A stretch of 64,000 bases of DNA from Bog-473 sp963809825. Its GTDB lineage: Bacteria > Actinomycetota > Acidimicrobiia > Acidimicrobiales > RAAP-2. Under the pieces are notes generated by a model that worked only from the letters and a program-made list of their open reading frames with translations, had not been told where the DNA came from and made no database searches. The stretch covers positions 310,001-374,000 of the forward strand of contig CAWELJ010000004.1 of NCBI GenBank assembly GCA_963809825.1, written 5' to 3'. Shown here in pieces: positions 55,875-64,000 of this stretch. Made by a program: the position numbers and the translations under genes. Position 1 is the first letter of the stretch. Every line of letters begins with the position of its first letter.

Positions 55875-58800
55875 ATGTTCAAAGGAGGAGCCAAGGCTTT
55901 CGCGGCCTCTGTGTTTGCGCGCTGCATCTTCGGCGCCGTGGGCACGGGACAGGCGCTCGCGGATGGCACGACCCCCCCGCCCAGAACCGGCGCCACCTCG
56001 TTGGGCACACTTCCGTCGAGCTTTCCCCAGTGCGATGGTGGGATCAAAAGGATGGCAAGGCTGGAGATGGGCGCTGCAAGCCGTAGGTTACGCGGGGCTG
56101 GTCGATGGGTGTTGCGCATCGTGGTTACCACCGTTCTGGCGGTGAGCGTAATGGCGCCGGTGTTGGCGGTGGGCGCCCGCACCGCTCACGCCAGCACCGA
56201 CTACCGGTCGCAGTGGAATCTGGACCCGAACTTTCCGCCCTGCAACCGGTTCGGCGATCCCGGAATCTCCGCCTTCGACTGTTACCCCGATGATCATCCC
56301 CCCAACTCAGGGGTGACGTTCGTTTACGGACAGATGCTCTACGCCAACGGGGGCATCCCGGCTACGTGGGCCGGCCAGGGCGCTGCCGCGTACGCGTTCA
56401 TCGCCAAGGGCGGCAGCGACCCGTACTCCAGCGGGTTTTATCAGTTGCCGCCAGTGTTCGGCGGTTGGTATGGCTTCTCCTACCCGCAGAACAGTGGAGT
56501 CACATCGCTCAGTGTGAGCGCTCAGGACCAGTCGTGGGTGTTCCAACCGAGCTTGAACGGTGGCAGCACTCCGTTCGGAGGTGAGGGACATCCGTCCGAC
56601 CCGACGCAGTGGGAGTCCCCGGTCGTCGGTGTCGCGATGAACTACGGCAACGCCACCGAAATTCCCCAGGTCGTGATCCCGTCGCCTCCTGATGTGTCTT
56701 CGAGTTGTGGTGCCGATCTGACCGCTCCGCCGGGGACCGGGCAGTGCTCTGCGACTCAGAACTCGACTCTGAGCACGCAGTCGCCCGCCTACACCTGGAC
56801 GTGGTCTGATACCACTACGTCGACGGGGACGCCGGTGTCCAAGGCGTTCACGACCGACGGGAGCGACTCGAGCTTTACTGGCACGCTGCTCGCCGACGCC
56901 GGAGGCGGCTGGACCGAGAGCGAGGCCGTCAGCGCGAATACCGCGCCGTGCTACGGCACGGGCTGTCTGAGCATCAACACGACTTTCTCGCCTGCGGGGG
57001 ATCCGACCAACCCGAGCAGCGAGCCAGCGGTCGGCCAGACGGTGACGGTGACGAGCACCGTGACGAACACCGCCACGGTCGAGATCGATAACCTGGTCCC
57101 GGCACCGCTCTCCGGGGCGATCGCCGCGGGGACTGTCAACGCCACGCCAGCATCGGTGGCGAGCCTGTCGCCCGGCGCGTCCACGACCTTTACGTGGTCT
57201 CCTCAGTTCACGTCCTCAGGCCAGCAGTCGCTCGACATGCACGTAGATGCCAGTGTCGGGTCTACTGGGCGGACTACCTTCGGGGACGACCCGGAGAACC
57301 TCACCGTGGCGTCGCCACCGACGATCACCTCGGCCGACAACACGAGCTTTGGCATCGGGACCGCGGGGACCTTCACGGTCAACGCCACCGACACCAACAC
57401 CACCAGTTCGGACATCACCTTGTCCGAGACCGGCGCCCTGCCCGCCGGGGTGACCTTCGTCGACAACGGCAATGACACCGCCACCTTGGCCGGCACCCCG
57501 GCCGCGGGCAGTGGGGGCACCTATCCCCTCACCATCAGCGCGAAGAACGGGTCGCCTCCCGACGCCACGCAGACCTTCAACCTCGTCGTCAACGAGCCGC
57601 CGACGTTCCTCTCCTCGTACCCGATGACCACCTTCAACGTGGGCACCACCGAGGGCTACAACTTCACCGCCACCGACGGCATCACCACGAGCTCGGACAT
57701 CACCTTGTCCGAGACCGGCGCCCTGCCCGCCGGGGTGACCTTCGTCGACAACGGCAACGACACCGCCACCTTGGGCGGCGTCCCCGCCGCGGGCAGTGCA
57801 GGCTCCTATCCCCTCACCATCACGGCCAGCAACGGGACCAAACCTGACACCAGCTTTGTCTTCACCCTCACCGTCGACGAGCCACCGACGATCACCTCGG
57901 CCGACAACACGAGCTTTGGCATCGGGACCGCGGGGACCTTCACGGTCAACGCCACCGACACCAACACCACCAGTTCGGACATCACCTTGTCCGAGACCGG
58001 CGCCCTGCCCGCCGGGGTGACCTTCGTCGACAACGGCAATGACACCGCCACCTTGGCCGGCACCCCGGCCGTGGGCAGTGGGGGCACCTATCCCCTCACC
58101 ATCAGCGCGAAGAACGGGTCGCCTCCCGACGCCACGCAGACCTTCAACCTCGTCGTCAACGAGCCGCCGACGTTCCTCTCCTCGTACCCGATGACCACCT
58201 TCAACGTGGGCACCACCGAGGGCTACAACTTCACCGCCACCGACGGCATCACCACGAGCTCGGACATCACCTTGTCCGAGACCGGCGCCCTGCCCGCCGG
58301 GGTGACCTTCGTCGACAACGGCAACGACACCGCCACCTTGGGCGGCGTCCCCGCCGCGGGCAGTGCAGGCTCCTATCCCCTCACCATCACGGCCAGCAAC
58401 GGGACCAAACCTGACACCAGCTTTGTCTTCACCCTCACCGTCGACGAGCCACCGACGATCACCTCGGCCGACAACACGAGCTTTGGCATCGGGACCGCGG
58501 GGACCTTCACGGTCAACGCCACCGACACCAACACCACCAGTTCGGACATCACCTTGTCCGAGACCGGCGCCCTGCCCGCCGGGGTGACCTTCGTCGACAA
58601 CGGCAATGACACCGCCACCTTGGCCGGCACCCCGGCCGCGGGCAGTGGGGGCACCTATCCCCTCACCATCAGCGCGAAGAACGGGTCGCCTCCCGACGCC
58701 ACGCAGACCTTCAACCTCGTCGTCAACGAGCCGCCGACGTTCCTCTCCTCGTACCCGATGACCACCTTCAACGTGGGCACCACCGAGGGCTACAACTTCA

Positions 58801-60113
58801 CCGCCACCGACGGCATCACCACGAGCTCGGACATCACCTTGTCCGAGACCGGCGCCCTGCCCGCCGGGGTGACCTTCGTCGACAACGGCAACGACACCGC
58901 CACCTTGGGCGGCGTCCCCGCCGCGGGCAGTGCAGGCTCCTATCCCCTCACCATCACGGCCAGCAACGGGACCAAACCTGACACCAGCTTTGTCTTCACC
59001 CTCACCGTCGACGAGCCACCGACGATCACCTCGGCCGACAACACGAGCTTTGGCATCGGGACCGCGGGGACCTTCACGGTCAACGCCACCGACACCAACA
59101 CCACCAGTTCGGACATCACCTTGTCCGAGACCGGCGCCCTGCCCGCCGGGGTGACCTTCGTCGACAACGGCAATGACACCGCCACCTTGGCCGGCACCCC
59201 GGCCGCGGGCAGTGGGGGCACCTATCCCCTCACCATCAGCGCGAAGAACGGGTCGCCTCCCGACGCCACGCAGACCTTCAACCTCGTCGTCAACGAGCCG
59301 CCGACGTTCCTCTCCTCGTACCCGATGACCACCTTCAACGTGGGCACCACCGAGGGCTACAACTTCACCGCCACCGACGGCATCACCACGAGCTCGGACA
59401 TCACCTTGTCCGAGACCGGCGCCCTGCCCGCCGGGGTGACCTTCGTCGACAACGGCAACGACACCGCCACCTTGGGCGGCGTCCCCGCCGTGGGCAGTGC
59501 AGGCTCCTATCCCCTCACCATCACGGCCAGCAACGGGACCAAACCTGACACCAGCTTTGTCTTCACCCTCACCGTCGACGAGCCACCGACGATCACCTCG
59601 GCCGACAACACGAGCTTTGGCATCGGGACCGCCGGGACCTTCACGGTCAACGCCACCGACACCAACACCGACCAGTTCGACATCACCTTGTCCGAGACCG
59701 GCGCCCTGCCCGCCGGGGTGACCTTCGTCGACAACCCGGCAACGACACCGCCACCTTGGCCGGCACCCCGGCCGCGGGCAGCGGGGGCACCTATCCCCTC
59801 ACCATCACGGCGCGGAACGGGTCGCCCCGACGCCACGCAGACCTTCAACCTCGTCGTCAACGAGCCGCCGACTCCTCTCCTCGACCCGATGACCACCTTC
59901 AACGTGGGCACCACCGAGGGCTACAACTTCACCGCCACCGACGGCATCACCACGAGCTCGGACATCACCTTGTCCGAGACCGGCGCCCTGCCCGCCGGGG
60001 TGACCTTCGTCGACAACCGGCAACGACACCGCCACCTTGGGCGGGCCCCCGCCGGCGGGCTAGTGCGGCTCCTATCCCCTCACCATCACGGCCAGCAACG
60101 GGACCAAACCTGA
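55875..60113 (+). CDS. Giant secreted protein with tandem He_PIG/Ig-like repeats
   Basis: Start ATG 55875 with GAAGGGG upstream. Two signal-like stretches occur in frame: residues 1-32 (MFKGGAKAFAASVFARCIFG...) and about 65-100 (VLRIVVTTVLAVSVMAPVLA, ending ARTAHAST); the second is the better signal peptide, so an ATG at 56053 or 56068 is also possible. An N-terminal beta-rich domain with Cys follows, then Ig-like domains of the He_PIG kind (SDITLSETGALPAGVTFVDN) in pairs. Four nearly identical 189-residue units span 57315-59582. After about 59730 a two-base gain (GACAACGGC becomes GACAACCCGGC) starts a run of compensating and uncompensated shifts; the frame ends at 60113 in mid-repeat. Probably an adhesin or surface stalk. 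Confidence 0.8.
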   Translation: MFKGGAKAFAASVFARCIFGAVGTGQALADGTTPPPRTGATSLGTLPSSFPQCDGGIKRMARLEMGAASRRLRGAGRWVLRIVVTTVLAVSVMAPVLAVGARTAHASTDYRSQWNLDPNFPPCNRFGDPGISAFDCYPDDHPPNSGVTFVYGQMLYANGGIPATWAGQGAAAYAFIAKGGSDPYSSGFYQLPPVFGGWYGFSYPQNSGVTSLSVSAQDQSWVFQPSLNGGSTPFGGEGHPSDPTQWESPVVGVAMNYGNATEIPQVVIPSPPDVSSSCGADLTAPPGTGQCSATQNSTLSTQSPAYTWTWSDTTTSTGTPVSKAFTTDGSDSSFTGTLLADAGGGWTESEAVSANTAPCYGTGCLSINTTFSPAGDPTNPSSEPAVGQTVTVTSTVTNTATVEIDNLVPAPLSGAIAAGTVNATPASVASLSPGASTTFTWSPQFTSSGQQSLDMHVDASVGSTGRTTFGDDPENLTVASPPTITSADNTSFGIGTAGTFTVNATDTNTTSSDITLSETGALPAGVTFVDNGNDTATLAGTPAAGSGGTYPLTISAKNGSPPDATQTFNLVVNEPPTFLSSYPMTTFNVGTTEGYNFTATDGITTSSDITLSETGALPAGVTFVDNGNDTATLGGVPAAGSAGSYPLTITASNGTKPDTSFVFTLTVDEPPTITSADNTSFGIGTAGTFTVNATDTNTTSSDITLSETGALPAGVTFVDNGNDTATLAGTPAVGSGGTYPLTISAKNGSPPDATQTFNLVVNEPPTFLSSYPMTTFNVGTTEGYNFTATDGITTSSDITLSETGALPAGVTFVDNGNDTATLGGVPAAGSAGSYPLTITASNGTKPDTSFVFTLTVDEPPTITSADNTSFGIGTAGTFTVNATDTNTTSSDITLSETGALPAGVTFVDNGNDTATLAGTPAAGSGGTYPLTISAKNGSPPDATQTFNLVVNEPPTFLSSYPMTTFNVGTTEGYNFTATDGITTSSDITLSETGALPAGVTFVDNGNDTATLGGVPAAGSAGSYPLTITASNGTKPDTSFVFTLTVDEPPTITSADNTSFGIGTAGTFTVNATDTNTTSSDITLSETGALPAGVTFVDNGNDTATLAGTPAAGSGGTYPLTISAKNGSPPDATQTFNLVVNEPPTFLSSYPMTTFNVGTTEGYNFTATDGITTSSDITLSETGALPAGVTFVDNGNDTATLGGVPAVGSAGSYPLTITASNGTKPDTSFVFTLTVDEPPTITSADNTSFGIGTAGTFTVNATDTNTDQFDITLSETGALPAGVTFVDNPATTPPPWPAPRPRAAGAPIPSPSRRGTGRPDATQTFNLVVNEPPTPLLDPMTTFNVGTTEGYNFTATDGITTSSDITLSETGALPAGVTFVDNRQRHRHLGRAPAGGLVRLLSPHHHGQQRDQT
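57315..59582 (+). repeat. Four near-identical 567-bp tandem repeats
   Basis: The string CCACCGACGATCACCTCGG recurs at 57315, 57882, 58449, 59016 and 59583, exactly 567 bp apart. Each unit is 189 codons: two about 94-residue Ig-like domains (PPTITSADNTSFGIG... and PPTFLSSYPMTTFNVG...). Copies differ by isolated single-base substitutions only (for example GCCGCG/GCCGTG at 58069). A fifth, indel-rich copy starts at 59583. Confidence 0.95.
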
Positions 60114-63100
60114 CACCACCCATGTCTTCACCTTCACGGTCAAGGAGCCACCGACCATCACCTCGGCCGACAACACGACCTTCGCCATCGGCACCGCCGG
60201 CACCTTCGACGGTGACCGCGGTCGACGCCACCGACACCAACACCACCTTCGACATCACCTTGTCCGAGACCGGCGCCCTGCCCGCCGGGGTGACCTTCGT
60301 CGACCAACCCGGCACTGACACCGCCACCTTGGCGGGACCCCGGCCGTGGGCTCGGGGGGCACCTATCCCCTCACCATCAGGGCGAGGAACGGGTCCAGCT
60401 CCCGACGCCACGCAGACCTTCAACCTCGTCGTCAACGAGCCGCCGACCTTCACCTCGGCCGACACCACGACCTTCACCGTCGGCACCGCCGGCACCTTCG
60501 ACGTGACCGTGGGCGACCCCGCCCTCACCGACAACGCCTTCGACATCACCTTGTCCGAGACCGGCGCCCTGCCCGCCGGGGTCACCTTCACCAACCAAGC
60601 CAGCACCGACACCGCCAGCTTGGACGGGACGCCGGCGGCCGGCTCGGGCGGCACGTACGACTTCACCATCACGGCCAGCAACGGGACCAGCCCCGACACC
60701 ACCCAGGCCTTCACCTTGGTGGTCAAGGAGCCGCCGACCTTCACCTCGGCCAACACCACGACCTTCACCGTCGGCACCGCCGGCACCTTCGACGTGACCG
60801 CGGGCGACCCCGCCCTCACCGACAACGCCTTCGACATCACCTTGTCCGAGACCGGCGCCCTGCCCGCCGGGGTCACCTGCACCAACCAAGCCAGCACCGA
60901 CACCGCCAGCTTGGACGGGACGCCGGCGGCCGGCTCGGGCGGCACGTACGACTTCACCATCACGGCCAGCAACGGGACCAGCCCCGACACCACCCAGGCC
61001 TTCACCTTGGTGGTCAAGGAGCCGCCGACCTTCACCTCGGCCGACACCACCACCTTCAGTGTCGGGACTGCGGGGACCTTCACGTGACCGCCGGCGACCC
61101 CGCCCACACCACAAGCCTTCGGACATCACCTTGTCCGAGACCGGCGCCCTGCCCGCCGGGGTCACCTTCACCAACCAAGCCAGCACCGACACCGCCAGCT
61201 TGGACGGGACGCCGGCGGCCGGCTCGGGCGGCACGTACGACTTCACCATCACGGCCAGCAACGGGACCAGCCCCGACACCACCCAGGCCTTCACCTTGGT
61301 GGTCAAGGAGCCGCCGACCTTCACCTCGGCCGACACCACGACCTTCACCGTCGGCACCGCCGGCACCTTCGACGTTTTTTTATTTTGACATCACCTTGTC
61401 CGAGACCGGCGCCCTGCCCAACGGGGTGACCTTCGTCGACAACGGCAACGACAGTGCAACCTTGGCCGGCACCCCCGCCACGGGGCGGTGGGGGCTCCTA
61501 TCCCCTCACCATCACCGCGACGAACGGTTCGGTCCCCGACGCCACGCAGACCTTCACCTTGACCGTGGCGACCCCGCCGACGTTCACCTCCACGAACCCG
61601 ACGACCACCTTCAACGTGGGCACCACCGAGGGCTACAACTTCACCGCTCACCGACGCCAACGCCACGAGCTCGGACATCACGTTCTCCGAGACCGGCGCC
61701 CTGCCCGCCGGGGTGACCTTCATCGACAACAGCACCGACACCGCCAGCTTGGATGGCACCCCCGCGGCGGGCCGGGCGGCACCTATCCCCTCACCATCAC
61801 GGCCAGCAACGGGACCAGCCCCGACACCACCCAGGCCTTCACCTTGGTGGTCAAGGAGCCGCCGACCTTCACCTCGGCCGACACCACCGCCTTCGGTGTC
61901 GGGACTGCGGGGACCTTCACGGTCAACGCCACCGACGCCAACACCACGAGCTCGGACATCACCTTGTTCGAGACCGGCGCCCTGCCCAACGGGGTGACCT
62001 TCGTCGACAACGGCAACGACAGTGCAACCTTGGCCGGCACCCCCGCCACGGGCAGTGGGGGCTCCTACCCCTCACCATCACCGCGACGAACGGTTCGGTC
62101 CCCGACACCACGCAGACCTTCACCTTGACCGTGGCGTCGCCGCCGACGTTCACCTCCACGAACCCGACGACCACCTTCAACGTGGGCACCACCGAGGGCT
62201 ACAACTTCACCGCCACCGACGCCAACACCACGAGCTCGGACATCTCGTTCTCCGAGACCGGCGCCCTGCCCGCCGGGGTGACCTTCGTCGACAACGGCAA
62301 CGACACCGCCACCTTGGGTGGCATCCCCGCTGCGGGCAGTGCAGGCTCCTATCCCCTCACCATCACGGCCAGCAACGGGACCAGCCCCGACACCACCCAG
62401 GCCTTCACCTTGGTGGTCAAGGACGGTACCGGGCCCCCCCGAAGCTGTTGTCGCCTCCGCTTCAGTCGGCGGGGCGACCGTGTCCTGGACCGCTCCGAGT
62501 TCCGACGGCGGCTCTGCGATAACCGGATACACCGTCACGGCCACTCCGGGTGGTCAAGTCTCGGGCGTAAACGGCATCACCACCACCACGTCGTTCAGCG
62601 GTCTGAACGACGGAACCGCTTACAGTTTCACGGTGGAAGCGCTCAATGCTCAGGGCCCTGGGCCTGGTGCAACTTCGAACGTCGTGGTGCCAACTTCGAC
62701 GCCAATAGTGAATCCGGCAACGGGAACGAGCACGTCACCGGGCGGGACGGCCACCACCCCGACGGTCACCTCGGGATCGGGATCAACCCTCTCGGCGTCC
62801 GCCACTGGCTAAGGGACCGTGAATGTGGGTCTCTATTCCACGGATCCTGTGGCCCAGCTCGGGACTGCGACCGACTACTTCGACGTCTCGGTCGCGCCGG
62901 GCTCGAGCTTTTCCGCAGTGACCTTCCAAATCTGCGGTGTGGCCGCAGCAACACCATCGAATGGCGGAACGTCAAGTGCGTCGTGGCAGACGCTCTCTGG
63001 TCAAACGCTGCCCCAGGGCACGCCTCCGTGCATCACTGCGACCGTCACGAATTCTTCGGTTCCGTCGATCTCCCAGCTGTACGGCACGATCTTTGCGGTG

Positions 63101-63931
63101 GTGAGGTCTCCCCAGGCGCCGGCCTCGATTTCCCCCGCATCGGCTGTCGCGACGGTGGGACACAGCTTCACCTTCGTGGTGCAGACGAACGGATACCCGA
63201 TCGTGGCCATCAGCGAATCGGGTGCGCTGGCCAAGGGACTGACCTTCACCGACCATCACAACGGAACGGCCACCATCTCGGGCACGCCAGCATTCGGGAG
63301 CGGGGGACGGTATTTCCCGACACTCAAGGCAGCGAACTCAAGCGGGTCCGTCACCCAGGCCCTCACCCTGACCGTCGACCAAGCGCCGGCATTCACCTCC
63401 CCCGCATCGGCTGTCGCGAACGGTGGGACACAGCTTCACCTTCGTGGTGCAGACGAACGGATACCCGATCGCGGCCATCAGCGAATCGGGTGCGCTGGCC
63501 AAGGGACTGACCTTCACCGACCATCACAACGGAACGGCCACCATCTCGGGCACGCCAGCATTCGGGAGCGGGGGCACGGAATCTCCCGACACTCAAGGCA
63601 GCGAACTCAAGCGGGTCCGTCACCCAGGCCCTCACCCTGACTGTCGACCAAGCGCCGGCATTCACCTCCCCCGCATCGGCTGTCGCGACGGTGGGACACA
63701 GCTTCACCTTCGTGGTGCAGACGAACGGGATACCCTATCGCGGCCATCAGCGAATCGGGTGCGCTGGCCAAGGGACTGACCTTCACCGACCATCACAACG
63801 GAACGGCCACCATCTCGGGCACGCCAGCATTCGGGAGCGGGGGACGGTATTTCCCGACACTCAAGGCAGCGAACTCGAGCGGGTCCGTCACCCAGGCCCT
63901 CACCCTGACCGTCTACTGGGACCGGCCGTAA
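60114..63931 (+). pseudogene. Second giant secreted protein, frame-shifted remainder
   Basis: Continuation of the gene at 55875 in all three frames. Contents in order: diverged Ig-like repeats (three 291-bp periods marked by CGCCGACCTT at 60441, 60732, 61023, then 289 to 61312), an odd T-run at 61374, further Ig-like repeats to about 62430, a fibronectin type III domain (VSWTAPSSDGGSAITGYTVT, about 62450-62690), a low-complexity linker, a beta domain (VGLYSTDPVAQLGTATDYFD), and three 89-residue repeats. Stop TAA at 63929-63931 after LTLTVYWDRP. No LPxTG or terminal membrane helix is seen. Confidence 0.65.
63134..63931 (+). repeat. Three 267-bp tandem repeats at the surface-protein C-terminus
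   Basis: CCCGCATCGG recurs at 63134, 63401 and 63670. The first interval is 267 bp (89 codons), the second 269 because of extra bases (GCGACGG becomes GCGAACGG, and GGGGGACGG becomes GGGGGCACGG). The domain reads VGHSFTFVVQTNGYPI, ISESGALAKGLTFTDHHNGT. The third copy also gains a base (ACGGATACC to ACGGGATACC). Confidence 0.9.
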
Positions 63932-64000
63932 GAATTCAGGGTACGAAGGCGACCGCACCAGTGTGGGGACTGCTCCCTCCGTCGCTCGAAGTTGGCCCCG

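Overview
The window is a GC-rich, densely packed actinobacterial chromosome segment, most likely from the class Acidimicrobiia or a close relative. This is inferred from gene content and order: WhiB next to a tandem pair of ArsA-like ATPases (as around mycobacterial whiB4), an OmpR/GlnR-like regulator beside a GlnA2-type glutamine synthetase, a KimA-like potassium permease beside two TrkA proteins, a K+-independent H+-pyrophosphatase, a topA-tmk-holB cluster, and very large secreted proteins with Ig-like repeats.

Layout. (1) 1-6900 looks accessory: third positions are visibly less GC-rich, and it holds a metalloprotease/VWD surface protein (cut by the window edge), a broken secreted-protein gene, a DUF3558-like secreted protein, a LAL-type LuxR regulator and a tyrosine-recombinase remnant that ends at the 3' end of tRNA-Pro(CGG). 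(2) 7000-41500 is mostly housekeeping: CorC-like CBS protein, receiver protein, ArsA pair and WhiB, DUF929, NUDIX and MBL hydrolases, Mrp and IscA (divergent Fe-S genes), a compact molybdenum-hydroxylase fusion, RidA, GlnA and GlnR-like regulator, NadE, a primary-like sigma factor, a HAD phosphatase, the K+ locus, HppA, TopA, Tmk, HolB, an FtsX permease with an ATPase that carries a cyclic-nucleotide domain, and a BTAD/ATPase/TPR regulator. (3) 41560-55400 holds a stand-alone cyclic-nucleotide-binding protein, a giant secreted protein (L-type lectin, five-residue repeats, caspase-fold C25 peptidase, 82-residue Ig-like repeats), and a double-cyclase-domain/ATPase/TPR protein resembling soluble adenylyl cyclase. 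Together with the ATPase fusion these form a local set of cNMP maker and binders. (4) After tRNA-Thr(CGT), 55875-63931 is a second giant secreted protein built from Ig-like repeats, including four near-identical 567-bp units.

Caution: from about 40.4 kb onward many genes are broken by small indels, mostly one- or two-base gains. Wherever an internal repeat gives the expected period (246, 267, 291 bp) the indels show up directly as period changes. Protein similarity is kept on both sides of each shift, so these are either sequencing or assembly errors or very recent lesions; calls of 'pseudogene' there should be read with that in mind.
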